Shown in pieces: positions 29,620 through 41,249 of a stretch of DNA of 64,000 nucleotides (positions are counted from its first letter, which is position 1; the number at the start of each line of letters is the position of its first letter). Source of the stretch: Thysanoteuthis rhombus (lineage: Eukaryota; Mollusca; Cephalopoda; Oegopsida; Thysanoteuthidae); the NCBI GenBank assembly GCA_963457665.1, contig OY735207.1:48591696-48655695 (forward strand), written 5' to 3'. The notes below the pieces were generated by a model. The model made no database searches. It worked only from the letters and a program-made list of their open reading frames with translations, and was not told the DNA's origin. Both the position numbers and the translations under genes were made by a program.

Positions 29620-29725
29620 GAATAGGCTGCTGCTAGGATCGAACCTGCGTATAGGAACCTGCAATAGGAAACCGTCTTCACACGATGCTGCTCTTACCAT
29701 TGAGCTAAACAGCATGCTGGTAATC
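29620..29725 (-). mobile_element. tRNA-like unit with duplicated box-B region
   Basis: Minus strand, about 85 nt: acceptor-like GCUGUU pairs with AGCAGC six for six; box A TTTAGCTCAATGGTAAGAGC is close to a true tRNA; an anticodon-like stem AUCGU/ACGGU encloses a six-base loop; box B GCAGGTTCGATCC is good. The GCAGGTTC word occurs twice, 14 bp apart, which lengthens the unit beyond a normal tRNA. Part of it resembles 60,680-60,765. Best read as a SINE head or tRNA pseudogene. Confidence 0.6.
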
Positions 29726-29788
29726 ATTTATCGTCCAATTTAGAACTGCAATAACGTACAAAACATTTTTAGGGAATATATATCAAAT

Positions 29789-29789
<1 letters not shown>

Positions 29790-29863
<74 letters not shown>
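29790..29863. repeat. (AT)n microsatellite
   Basis: About 70 bp of alternating AT. Confidence 0.95.
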
Positions 29864-29865
<2 letters not shown>

Positions 29866-30574
29866 ATGAGAGAGTGAGTAAGGTGAAGGAACGAATTTAG
29901 TACATAGTATATCTATATCTATAGAGCTAGAATAAATATTCCTAGCACAATGTTAGTTAAATCTTGGATGTGTCTTTGAAGTTAACTCAGTGTTTATTGC
30001 CTCTACGTACATACTCTGAGAATTGTTTGCTTAATAGTTCCTGGGAAAACGATGGCTGAATGTAAAACGTACCATCGACATTGTTTACTAATACTCATTC
30101 TAGGGAAAAATGTACCGTCGATCAATGAAGCCTAAAATAATGATGCAGTCGGCGTGAAAATTGAAACAAAGTCGATTTTCTGCTCAAGGATGAAGAATGT
30201 CTCAGAAAATCTCAGAACCTGAAGCCTGGTGAATCGGAAAAAAACTTTTGGGTGAAGTTGCAAAAAGAAAAAATTCAAGTGTTTCAGTCAACTGGTTTGA
30301 ACAATGCTTTGGAACAGAGAATATATTTCTCTCTTGACAAAGAAATCGATTGATGATTTTGCTGCATGATTGGAGTGTCGTTTCAATTTCAATATTTGTT
30401 CTGACAACTGAACTCATTCATTTTCGTTTCTGATGCTGTTACTGCATATTTCCAACCGATCCATCTGACGACCATCTTTACAATACAGTTTCTATTGAAG
30501 GACGTGTTGATGATTATTCTTGCAGTTGCACAAACTATTGCTGTTGAACTAAGCATTTTTTGTTGTTTTTGTAC
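29864..30574. other. No recognised feature
   Basis: AT-rich; nothing supportable. Confidence 0.5.
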
Positions 30575-30720
30575 TTGCAGCTTCTTTATTTTTTTTTTTT
30601 TTTGACGGATCCATTCTAGAGCTTTCTTCAAGTGTATAATCCATTTGGAAAGAGTGTGTTCTCTTTTTTGCAGGAAGGAATTGCAATCGGATAACTATAA
30701 TTTGCTTCTTGTGTTATTGT
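30575..30720 (-). repeat. Hammerhead-like repeat family 2, copy 3
   Basis: Minus strand: a UUGAAGA core (C3 changed to U), AAGC, the shared TAGAATGGAT block, then GUCAAA in place of GCCGAAA, followed by poly-A. The most decayed of the three copies. Confidence 0.5.
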
Positions 30721-30803
30721 AATAAATGGAATGCTTCGTATATATCAGCTACAATTTATTATTTGAACAAATCTATATGTTCACACGTGTTTCGGAATAT
30801 ATA

Positions 30804-31240
30804 TCATCATCATCATTATCATCATCACCAACACCACCATCATCATCATCAGTATTTATCGTCCATCGTCGGATGTAGAGCCTCTCAAAGATCAGCCACT
30901 GCTCTCTATCATGAATGATCTCTGGGGATCCATGTTGTGAATCGTGATGTCCATTGATCGTCTGCCATCCCTGCAACATGGCCAGCCCATTGCCATTTAA
31001 GTTTTCTGTTGGATTCTATGATATTTCGGACTCCTGATTTCTCCCTGGTGTACTGTGTTGTTTTTCCTCTAATATATTGTGTTGTCTTTTGATCTCTCAA
31101 GTTCTGTTGTGCATAATTCTCCCTTGTACAGGCTGCACGGTTTTCATTATTATGGTCAGTATTTTGATTAAGTTCCATGCTTCAGCTCCATAGGTGACTG
31201 TCAGGAGGAGCATTAGTTTTCATCAGTAGCGGAATATTCT
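30804..31240 (-). mobile_element. RTE LINE 3' fragment
   Basis: On the minus strand an 89-codon frame (31,178-30,909) reads into the RTE C-terminus (IIESNRKLKWQWAGHVAG) and runs on towards (GAT)n at 30,804-30,852. An eight-codon tandem duplication (KTTQYIRG then KTTQYTRE) lies in the TAQ-I region at about 31,048-31,092. To the right, 31,180-31,235 still matches upstream RTE sequence (a GAAGCATGGAAC word). Confidence 0.9.
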
Positions 31241-31457
31241 TGCTTTTGAAGGTTAAATATAAGCTATTGAATTCTCCCAAGTCCCTCCCTCACTTCACGT
31301 CAATCAAATCCATGAAAATTAGTCATTTTAATTTGATCACGAGTTTGGTCCAGCTCATTAATCATGGAGTTCAGCTGCCGTCACGAGGGAGCAATTCTTC
31401 CCAGTTTTGTGTTCTAATTACAATTCCACTGAACGCTCATTCAATAGATATATTTGA

Positions 31458-31690
31458 TATTGCGAGTCGTGATGTCCATCTATTGTCTGCCTTTCTTGCA
31501 ACAAGGCCAGCTCATTGTCGTTTGAGTTTTTCTAATAGAGTCTAAGTCTCGGACTTCTGTTTTTTTCCCCCAATACATCGTGATCTCTCAAAGTGAAGTT
31601 GAGCATGATTCGTTCATTAGCACGTTGAACTGTTCTCTGTTAGAGAGTCCGTCTCTTGGTTAGGCTCCATGTTTCAGCAATAACCCCCCC
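31458..31690 (-). mobile_element. RTE LINE internal fragment
   Basis: A second, tail-less piece of the same region as 30.8-31.2 kb: TCGTGATGTCCATC, GCAACAAGGCCAGC, a GAGCATGATTC word and GCTCCATGTTTCAGC. It covers the RTE C-terminal domain without the last 60 or so codons. About 220 bp of unrelated DNA separates it from the neighbour. Confidence 0.8.
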
Positions 31691-32576
31691 CCACCAATTA
31701 CTACCCTTGAGACCACACAATCATATCCCAACGCCCCTCTCATTGCACATATGTCGATGTAGACATAAGATTGTGACTAATACACGCCACGATCAACACC
31801 AACTGAATAAAACACAAAATGAGTCAAAAGCGACTCTCTATCTACCTCTAATCACTTCAGCCAACATCCTCTCACCTGTAAGTAGTGTTTTTCTTGAGCT
31901 CTATGCAAACACTTTCCTCCTCTGCTGCATCATTACAACGCCCACCAGCATCAGGTGCGCTCTACTCTCATGAAGGGAATATAATCTCCGATTCATGTTT
32001 CCATAATAAAATTCTCTGCAGTTCGTGTTTATTTTCATTTTTTTTTTCATCGTAACTTATCGTTTTGCTAACCTACGCCCTCTTTACGAAACACTTGCGG
32101 GGATTTGATTGTTTTCTTTTTCTTTCCGTTTAGCATATCCTAAGTTACATTTCATATTCACTTACCTCGATTCAAGACCACAAAGCTCCCTCACCTGACG
32201 CTTTCAGATATTACTCCAAGTCGTCGCAGTATGTTTGAACACAGTTATTTTTATAGTCACAGATTATTTGCTTATACCATTATCTCGGCAGAATTACGAT
32301 ACAATACTATATTCGGTACTCTATGGCACGTTTTAGTGTTGTGCTGTGATGTAACGTAATCGACAGGGAAGGCGAAATTATCGAAACGAGTTTGAATTCT
32401 GACTGAGACTGTTTATGTTCAATTTGCACAAATACCCCCTCGAAAAGGCATGAAATCACAGGAGTAGCAACAAAAAGCTGAGTACATCATGCATTATAAG
32501 AACTCCCTTCATTATTTGATGGCACATAAAAACGCCTTTTCTTGTTTTTAATTGTTTTTAGGTTTCTGGTTTAGCG
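31691..32576. other. No recognised feature
   Basis: Nearly 0.9 kb; a C-run at 31,685-31,692 and mixed sequence without assignable content. Confidence 0.5.
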
Positions 32577-32578
32577 AC

Positions 32579-32660
<82 letters not shown>

Positions 32661-33336
32661 GGGATTCCACCATGTGGAAAAGTGGTATCAGCACAAGCCA
32701 GAGGCAGTTTTGGAGAATGACAACCACAAACTACTCTGGGACTTAGACATCCAAACTGACCACCTCATCCAGGCAAGAAGACCGGACTTAGTAATAGTAG
32801 ACAAAAAAGGGAAGGCCTGCCAAATAGTAGACGTTGCTGTGCCTGCAGACCATAGAGTAAAAAAGAAGGAGGGAGAAAAAAGGGAAAAATACCAGGACCT
32901 AGCAAGAGAGTTAAGGAAGATGTGGAACATGAAAACCAGGGTAGTACCGGTCATAGTGGGCGCATTAAGAACTGTCCCCCAAACGCTGAGGGTGAGACTG
33001 GAGGAGATCAGGATTAGGGAAAGGGTAGAGACCGTACAGACCACTGCACTACTGGGAGCTGCACGGATACTGAGGAAGGTGCTAGAGATATAAGTACTGC
33101 AACGAATTGTAGCTCTGTCATGATATGCGAAAGAGAGAGGAGACGTTAGCTGAAGACCTGAGGAGACTTATTGTCACTCAGCCTTCAGCGATAACCACTG
33201 GGCAACCGGTGTGAAACTGTAAATTGCAGAATTACTGTGACCTATGAGTACTAAGAGAGGAGGGCTGGAGACTTGAGGAGACTTGCTGTCACTCAAACTC
33301 CAGCAGTTACCACCTGGCAACTGGTGTGACATTCCA

Positions 33337-33386
<50 letters not shown>

Positions 33387-33395
33387 TAATAATGG
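32577..33395 (+). mobile_element. Dong/R4-like LINE 3' end between two (AAT)n tracts
   Basis: Structure: (AAT)n 32,577-32,657; a 144-codon LINE C-terminus; about 250 bp of 3' untranslated sequence made of two related ~85-bp blocks (from 33,131 and from 33,251); (AAT)n 33,338-33,384. LINEs of the R4/Dong clade carry a C-terminal restriction-like endonuclease, and Dong is known to insert in TAA repeats. The flanking AAT on both sides fits that target choice, so I infer an R4/Dong-clade element truncated at its 5' end. Confidence 0.7.
32659..33093 (+). pseudogene. LINE C-terminal restriction-like endonuclease fragment
   Basis: An uninterrupted frame of 144 codons, also open upstream into the AAT run, where it reads as poly-asparagine. 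Visible signals: LWD at residues 26-28, IQTD at 31-34, RRPD at 40-43 and IVDVAVP at 56-62, giving the PD...D spacing (D43 to D58) of PD-(D/E)xK-type nucleases in R2/R4-group LINEs, then a lysine-rich K-E-K-Y-Q-D-L helix and a VPVIVGALRTVP end. The reverse transcriptase and upstream domains are missing, so this is a fragment and not a host gene. The start codon shown is just the first ATG after the triplet repeat. Intactness of the frame suggests a fairly recent copy. Confidence 0.75.
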
Positions 33396-34900
33396 AGGAT
33401 GTAACACCTTTTTACCGTTATTGATACGTGAGCAGTAGTTGCGTTTTTCCCAAATGCTTAATCACCCACTCTTCCCTCTGTCAACCAAAGTGGCATACCA
33501 GTGACGAGATATCTATTTCTAAATACCTCGCTGTGGAACAGAGCGTAAGGATGCAGATTTATATATTTCGAAGGATTTTGTCAAAAATATGCTGGATAGT
33601 TTTGCATCAACCTCATATGGTGGAAAAAACATTTTGTCAGGAAGATGGCGGAAGGCAAAAAAAGTAGCGAAAAAAATAATAAAAAAATAATGATGCTACG
33701 AACTTATATGAATAAAAAGTTATGCACAAAAAATGCTGGAAACTTTTTCTTCAGTTGAATACATCAGGCGATTTTCAAAGGTCCTTTATATGAATATTAT
33801 CCCCTTTACAGCAGAGAAAGTTTTATACTTTTCAACACACATTACAGTACCTGAAAGTTTCATCTTTCTTTTTAGTAGGAAACCAATTTTTTTTTCGTAT
33901 TTCAGAAGTAACCTATGAACTAATAAAATGAATGATCAAATCCCTCTGTTTAAAAAAAAAGTTCAGACTTGGAGTGCGTACTGCCACATGCAAATAACAA
34001 ATTTTATGTTAGAATACATTTCACTTAACCTTTGATACAATTATTTCCCGTTTTTGAGTTTTGAAAGAACTATGAACTATCTTTTTGCAAGCTTGCAGAC
34101 TGCCTTTCGGCAATGCCAATTTCAGTCGTTTCTCTTCGCTTTTTCCTGTCTTCCAATGCGGATAAAACTGTAAAATTTTGGGCAAACCTGTGTTTTTCGG
34201 GCAAAACCGTGTCAATCGAGTTCTTTGTCTCTTTTACAAAAGAGTTCCCGTACACTTATGGTCAGTGAGTCTACCATCACAATGCATTTGTACAATACAT
34301 TTTTTGCGATTCTTCCCTATGCTGAAACCATTTGAAATGTATTCATTTATACATTCATATTATAGCCTTTATTTCTCAGTAACGCTTGCAAGTATTACTG
34401 GCCGCTGAAACATGCCTGTCTCTGGTTCTCAATGCATTTTTATCCTAAAATGTTCACAAAAAAATCAAGAATGAAATCATCATTCGCAATACATTGGAAG
34501 TATACTCATAAATTCATACTTATCCTGTGGGTTAAGCTTGCTTTCATTCCTGACCACTGACTATTGTTTCATCAATGCATTCCTATAGTAAAGTCATTTG
34601 AAATACATTTCTATTGTAAAATCATTTTAAATGTACTTCTACAATAAAATCATTAATGACTATATATGGTACATATAATAAAACTTTTCTGTCAATAATG
34701 CTCATATTAATTCTTGATCATGGATAATCCCTTCCTTTTCCCCTGATTTTCAATGCACACGGTGTAATGAGTACTACGACTCTCAAAAAAAGATTTGTGA
34801 CTTGAATTGCCAAATTCAGGGTTTAGCTGTCAATGGTCACCCGCTACCAGAAATATTCATCTTTTAGGTAAAAAAAATTACTTGACCCAAGCTTAGGAGT
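33396..34900. other. No recognised feature
   Basis: 1.5 kb of AT-rich DNA; nothing supportable. Confidence 0.5.
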
Positions 34901-35000
34901 GGTAGAATAATTGTGAATTCAGTTGGAAGTGATGAGAGAAGCCAAAACGTGCCTCCGTATACCCAGTTCAAATCCAGTCGGTACAAAAATGGTATCAAAT
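34900..35000 (+). mobile_element. tRNA-derived SINE head
   Basis: Box-B-like CAGTTCAAATCCAGTCGG at 34,964-34,981, with a box-A-like TTCAGTTGGAAGTG at about 34,918-34,931. Spacing fits a pol III promoter; no cloverleaf. Confidence 0.55.
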
Positions 35001-37320
35001 TATTGATTAGATTTCCCTTTCTGCTGAGATAAAACAGGAGCATTGGGAACCGAGTTCGATTAGATATCTCATCTTTAAATTTGAAATATTATTCTTGAAT
35101 GATATTTTTGTAAGGGATACTTTTACGTGGGCATATGTGAATATGAATACGTTAATTATACACACATATATATATATATATATGTGTGTTTGTGCGTGTG
35201 TTTGTTAGCGTGAATTTCGATGTAAATCTTTTTCACATGCTAAACGGATGATAGAGACATCTTGAATGGATTCATTTGACGGGTCTCGCCTACATAAGCC
35301 AAGATGATAGATAAGGTTAGCCATTTGACACCCCTGCAGTGTGTTAGGGATAGCCACCCACTCAATCAAGAGGTTCGACTTCGTTTACGAAAGAAGTTTA
35401 ACGTCGTTCCTCTCTATTTACGTCATCTAGGTCGGGTGATACATTAACATTGTAACGAAGGGAGATCATTTCAAAAAGATTTTCTCTATATATGTAGATC
35501 TATTATAATCATTTTGTCAGATCATATGTATCAAATTCTAATCATATATATATATAATCATGGAAATGAATGTTTTGACGTATTTGTTTAATGAATCCCC
35601 TTCGTGATTAATGGTTATGCAAACAGGTAACTTTATTTAAAGAGAAGCGAAAAAATGAATAATGACAAAGGACAAGAAACTAAAAATGAATTCATACATA
35701 GATTTTTTTAAAATTACAATTAGAATATAGTGTACCGCTCTGTATACTTCTAGTTAGGAATTAAATACGAAACCACTTTTGAGCAAGATACCTCACTTCC
35801 GACGACGACCCCTATAAAAGCCCTGGAATCTCCCCTTCGCCCTAAGATTCTTATCATTTTGCCGACCTCCAAGCCAATCCAATCTTGAACATTTTTCCCC
35901 AGGTGACCTATATCTGAACTAACTTTGCCCATTTCACTTCACCGACGCTGAGCCATCACACATACGCAGAGTTACTCAACTACGCCATCGTATCTTCACC
36001 ACGTGCTTGAAACGCATATACACCACTCATTCTCGTGAATGAAATGGTTCTGCTTTCTACTATCTGATACTCATAATGATCTTTCCAAATTTTCTCAACA
36101 TCAGGAAACACGCATGGATAAAATTCCGTGTTCTGTGTTCATAGTCTGTCAGTCACAACTTCGCTATCCAGCTAGCACTCTGAATCCGGTTTATACGTAT
36201 TCTTTGTACGATCCAAGCCATATAGATTCACAAGCAGTTCAGACAACTCCACTTCGACTCCAGCGCCATTACTATCAAGGACAAATCTCCCACCTTCTGC
36301 TATCTCTTTCTTCCCATCTCTTTACGACGTCGATTAGATACATGTATTCATTATGTGTACTTGATTTTCATTTGTCCTTTATGATTGATGTTGTCGTACT
36401 AAATGTACGTCTTATTTGCCCATCCAAATATTAACTCTTTTTCATCTATGCATCCAAGTTCATATTTGGAGCGCATTGTCTTCTTACATCTCTCTTTTTC
36501 CCTCCAAATCTCTTGGACGCTACCGCCAACATCTAACCGTAAGGGGACAATCCTTTGTCTCCAACATTCTTCCTGCTACCTACTCCTCAATTAGAACTAC
36601 TAGAATAAAGAACTTACCCATGATAGCAATTAGAAATATATTGAATGTATTTCCATGAAATGGTTGTTGAAAATTCTAACAAATCTGAAAATGGTTATTT
36701 TTTTTATGAATAACAAACAATAATTTCATTATCATTGGTAATTTTTTCATCTCATTTCTGGTTATTATTTTTCGGCTGTTGAGTTATCAGTGTAGATCAG
36801 AAAATGAACGAGATTTTGTTTCGAGATTTGAATATATATCCCATATCCTAGAGAGATTTTCTGATGCTGACAGGACTGTCAGCGATTTGATCATCTAATA
36901 AATTCATAAACAATATGGATGTCTTTGAATATTCTTTATTGTCAGAGCACATGGGAGTGAAATGTTACCTTACTGTCTGGAATGCGTTGGGTCTATCATG
37001 TACTAGGGAAGGGGATTTGATATTTTGGTCATTTAAGAATGGTTTCAAGATATGTATTAGGTGTCCGGTAAGACACGGGGAACTTTGGGTAACTCAACGG
37101 ATGGGAAAGATTGATCAATACATTTAAAGCTTGACGGAGATCAGTAAAAGCACTCAGGAATGCAGCTTCCTTTGAGGACCCAACAGAATACAGTAATAAT
37201 GATAATCTGGAGAGAAACAAGACTACATTTTTCTACCATGAGACAAATTTCTTTAAATACTGCTGGAATAGAAGATTAATGCACAAATGAAGACAGCATC
37301 ATTTTAGAGTTCAATGTATT
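35001..37320. other. Unassigned DNA
   Basis: About 2.3 kb. Short (AT)n/(GT)n at 35,162-35,200. A 131-codon open frame (36,039-36,434, plus) lies in C- and T-rich sequence and shows no domain. A perfect eight-pair hairpin GCTGACAG/CTGTCAGC is at 36,866-36,883. Confidence 0.5.
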
Positions 37321-37357
37321 TTGCACACACACATACACACACACACACACAATACTC

Positions 37358-37394
<37 letters not shown>

Positions 37395-37395
37395 A
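37321..37395. repeat. (CA)n, (AT)n, (GT)n microsatellite
   Basis: CA run, then AT, then GT: together a self-complementary simple repeat. Confidence 0.9.
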
Positions 37396-38026
37396 TTGTA
37401 TACTACCACTATTTTGTGGAGGTGGGTGATCCGACAGAATGCTGATGAAAATGACGATTGCAATCACTCCATTTGATTATGAAAAGAGAAATCGAAGGAA
37501 GAGGTAGGTGCTACAAATTAATTATTGCATGGGCATTTTATGATGCATTTTTTGGTTTTCTCTACATTGCAACCTTCGAAATTCATTGAAACTTACCTTC
37601 ATGTTAATAGAAATGTTAGTGGTGTAACATCTGCTTTTATTTTGATATTTTTTTTTTCACAATCCAATAGTCATTTTCATCAATATATATAAGCTGAAAT
37701 GCGAGCCATCTGGGTAGCATTACCCAATTATATAGAACCTATGGTTTTAGTACATGAAATCATTACTTAACTAGTCGTTTCACAATCATAGGACCCACAT
37801 AGCTGTGAACAACCGCCCGGGAGTCGGGTATTTCCAGCAAGCGTTAATAAAATTGAAAGTGAAGAAATTTTCTAGTTCTTAAAGGTTGAGCTTTATTTCC
37901 AGAAGGCTTGCCATCTTAGAGTGATTCTTCGTTTGATCTCTCCTTCTTTTGAGGATTTCATGAAGATCAAGTGTCCTATCTTGATGTAGTGGTCTACCTT
38001 GCCCAGCTCTGCGTATTCGATTTTAC
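37396..38026. other. No recognised feature
   Basis: Nothing supportable. Confidence 0.45.
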
Positions 38027-38330
38027 AGGATTCACCACACCCCTCTCTATCTCATGTTCTGCCGGCCTCGATTCTGCATTTGATCTCTGAGGATCTATGT
38101 TGCCAGTTGTGATGTCCAACGGTTGTCGACAATTCTTGCAACATGACCAGCCCATTACCATTTGTGTTTTCTAACATTTCCTTTGGTGTCTTGGACTCCC
38201 GTCTTTTCATTTATATACTGTTCTGTTTTGTGATCTCTCCATGTGACGTTGAGCATGATTCTTTCACTATCATAATATGCATGGTTCTCAGTCTGCAATT
38301 CTGTCACTTGGTTAGGTTCCACGTAAATTT
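38027..38330 (-). mobile_element. RTE LINE internal fragment
   Basis: Minus-strand match to the RTE C-terminal domain: GCCGGCCTCG, GTTGTGATGTCCAACGG, GCAACATGACCAGCCCATT, TTGTGATCTCTCCATGTGA, GAGCATGATTCTTTCA, then GGTTAGGTTCCA. The last 40 codons and tail are absent. A short (ATG)n run abuts its other (5') end at 38,332-38,350, the wrong side for this copy's own tail. Confidence 0.85.
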
Positions 38331-38350
38331 ATGATGATGATGATGATGAT

Positions 38351-39508
38351 CTCTTAACAAGATATTCATTTCAGTGTATTTTTAACTTACCCAGAACAGA
38401 CTGAAATATAAGAGTGGACTTGAGTAAAACTGTATTTTATAAATTTCATTTACGGTAGATAAATAGAAAAGGATGCAGAAATTTAAGTGAAAATCGAAGT
38501 TATGACAATAATTATTATATATAAGATATCACCTGTTACTAGAATAGTTCTTTTAAACTAAGATGTGTAGCCTATATTTCGCTAATCATTCTTGTAGAAT
38601 CAACACTTATAAATATTCATTTCTATCTCATAAAGTTTTGAAAATGTAGTTATGAAAACACACTTGCGAGCAATCGATATTTAATAAATAAACTTAACGA
38701 AGGAACTTTACTTCCTTGAATAACAGATGACCGACCAATGCAGAGATCAAATATATTTTGTTTGTATCAAAGTAAACAACTACCTGCTGTACGTTTTACG
38801 AAGACAATTAAATTTGTTTAGACGAAGGAGAGGGAACATAAAGCCTGCAAGGGGGTTTTGACCGACGTACGAACATGTATTGGGTTACTACGCTTATTTG
38901 TTATGGTTTGAAAATTCTTTGTGTTTCCTTTTATGCATTCAATAGATTCCTTGATTTGAATAAATCGTGGTTAAATTGAGTTCTTCGATTACTAATTGTC
39001 CTCGCTTGTTAAACACATGATTTTTAGCAGGCGCTTTTCTTTGTTTGGAATCAAAATATAAACAGATATATTTGAATGGATAAATCATATATTTCGAAGA
39101 TCTTTATGGCGTTTATTTGGCACACCGACTTCTTATCATCACGCAATTCAATTTGCAAAGACAAACAATTTGTCGAGTTCAGACCATCGTGTAGATTGTA
39201 AACACTGGCAGCAGTGTCTCGTTAAACTATGACGCCATCTTATTTTTGCGTTTGGCTCTGGCTTACAGTGATTCAACCAGGGAATTCGGCAGGTCTTTTT
39301 TTTTCTCTCTCCCTCTCTTAAGACAGTGATGGATGGAATACTGCTATGAGGTTATAAAGAAAATTGTTGAAAGTAACCGACAGTATCACGAACATTCAGA
39401 AAAATATAACCTATTCATTTTTATTTATCATGTTGCTTAATCGCATGTAAACACATTGTCAAACACAAAAATATACGCGCCGACACAAGCAGGCACACAC
39501 CTAAATTC

Positions 39509-39512
<4 letters not shown>
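38351..39512. other. No recognised feature
   Basis: 1.15 kb of AT-rich DNA; nothing supportable. Confidence 0.5.
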
Positions 39513-39555
<43 letters not shown>

Positions 39556-39831
39556 AAACTATAAGAAGTGGGATAGATTCAGGAGTGAAAGTGTATGGAA
39601 ACTAGGTTTATTGATCTGTAAATGTTTTCATGGATGGTCTAGACATGTTTCAAGGTGTATTCCCATCTTCAGTAATGTGTGCTGTGTGTGTGTACCATTC
39701 AATGGTTATAAGTTTGCCGGGGAACGGAAGTCCACCATCAGGAGCTTTGCTTTGTGAGCAAAAAACGGGATCCCATCTGCTAGGGTCATCCTGTTGTGTG
39801 GGACTTGATTCAGTCAGTGATGAAGTCTGTG

Positions 39832-39895
<64 letters not shown>
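39513..39895 (-). mobile_element. (AT)n-flanked repeat with hammerhead, family 3 copy 1
   Basis: About 285 bp lies between (AT)n at 39,513-39,551 and (AT)n at 39,835-39,894. It shares its hammerhead region and some flanking words with 57,940-58,315. The 95-codon frame predicted here is partly (AT)n and not a gene. Confidence 0.55.
39636..39680 (-). ncRNA. Hammerhead-like motif, family 3
   Basis: Minus strand: CUGAAGA (RC 39,666-39,672), a short stem II UGGG...CCUU with imperfect pairing, GAAAC (RC 39,647-39,651), stem III AC/GU with AU loop, cleavage triplet GUC (RC 39,642-39,644). All core bases are present; stem I is short (about three pairs), so activity is less certain than at 845-892. 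Confidence 0.6.
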
Positions 39896-39898
<3 letters not shown>

Positions 39899-40139
39899 GA
39901 GAGCTCTGCAGTTTTAACACCGAACATTAAAAATTTTTTCAAAAATGATTCTGTGTCACTTCAGTCGCCTATTCCCCAATATCTGTCAATGTAATTTTTT
40001 GTAATTTTCTTCAATGTTTTTCTCTTCCCTTTTTACATATACTTTTTCATTATGGTACGATGTGTAATTTTTCTCTTCTTGGGATCATCAGTCGATCACC
40101 ATGTAATCATGTCGGGGACAATAAGAACAAAGCAGTTAT

Positions 40140-40245
40140 ATTAACATGGCACACGAGCAGTATTATGCAGTTAAGCAAAAGCTGATTTCACACCCTTAAC
40201 CTTACTCACTACCATCAATATCCGATGTTTGTTGATATAAATATA
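40140..40245. repeat. Interspersed repeat scrap shared with 42.3 kb
   Basis: AGTTAAGCAAAAGCTGATTT, CACACCCTTAACCTTA, CTCACTAC, then a CCGATGTTTGTTGA word matches 42,315-42,390 in order and orientation with many differences. Confidence 0.5.
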
Positions 40246-40300
40246 TATACTTATATACGTTTTGCTTTTTTTTTCAGGCGAATGAATCGGTTTATTTTAC

Positions 40301-40302
<2 letters not shown>

Positions 40303-40373
<71 letters not shown>
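40303..40373. repeat. (AT)n microsatellite
   Basis: About 70 bp of alternating AT. Confidence 0.95.
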
Positions 40374-40375
<2 letters not shown>

Positions 40376-41193
40376 AGTGAGTCATTACTTGATTTGTTTT
40401 CTGTTCTATTTAGCTGGGATACTATGCTTCTTAGTAATTATAAATCATAAATTAGGAGGCTAAGGTGTGAGCATTTTTGTTATCAGTATGTAGTTAATCC
40501 ATAAATCTTTGTGGTAAGTTTCTTCTCCGAGAGTGTTTCATTCTCACTTGAATCTGTTTCTTATTTAAAGGTTCTCTTTAATATGATCCTAGTTGTTAAT
40601 TTATTATTTAAATTATTCTGGGTTTGTTCTGCTTCGACACGTCTGAGATTATTATGGTGATTGGGTTATTTTTCAAAGTTCCTGGAGGGATGAAATAATG
40701 ATATTGTTCATACTAATGTCGAGAAGAAAAGAATAAGATATCTATGGTGGGTTATCTTTAGTATATCTGTATGCAGCTTATAAGGTTATGTTTTATTAGT
40801 ATGAACAAGTGCGTGAGTTCGTTATGTATGCTTGTAAGAACAACACTTTTAATTAAAAGAATTGAAGTGATAACACAATGATTGCATTTCTGACAAAGAA
40901 TATTTCTAATAAAACCCTAATCTCTACTCATAAGGGCACAATTTGAAAAATTCTAAATTTTGGTTGTGGCTCTATAATAAAAGTACGAGCTCATCTGGAT
41001 ATTGCTTTTTAATGGGAAAAAATAGCCCCTCTAGCTTGTGCTCCGTGCAGCCATGCTCAAGCAGGCAATTCCTTTGCAAAATAAGATGTTGCATGTGTTG
41101 TGAAAAGAAAGTAGTTGCCGACTATTATGTGTCAGCATTTGTAAAAATCATAATGATTCACTGTGCCCCCGTGATCCACGGTACTCTTGTCTC

Positions 41194-41196
<3 letters not shown>
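40374..41196. other. No recognised feature
   Basis: AT-rich. The 102-codon frame at 40,943-41,251 ends in (AT)n and has no recognisable domain. Confidence 0.5.
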
Positions 41197-41240
<44 letters not shown>

Positions 41241-41249
41241 TATATATAT
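41197..41249. repeat. (AT)n microsatellite
   Basis: About 50 bp. Confidence 0.95.

Noticed and set aside
32688-33044. 118-codon minus-strand frame
   Set aside because: Shadow of the LINE endonuclease frame on the other strand.
36039-36434. 131-codon plus-strand open frame
   Set aside because: Lies in C/T-rich sequence, is serine- and leucine-rich by composition, and has no recognisable family.
36843-36890. Hairpin GCTGACAG/CTGTCAGC after CTGATG, resembling a hammerhead
   Set aside because: The second core string reads CGATTTG instead of CGAAAC and A9 is missing, so the core is not supported.
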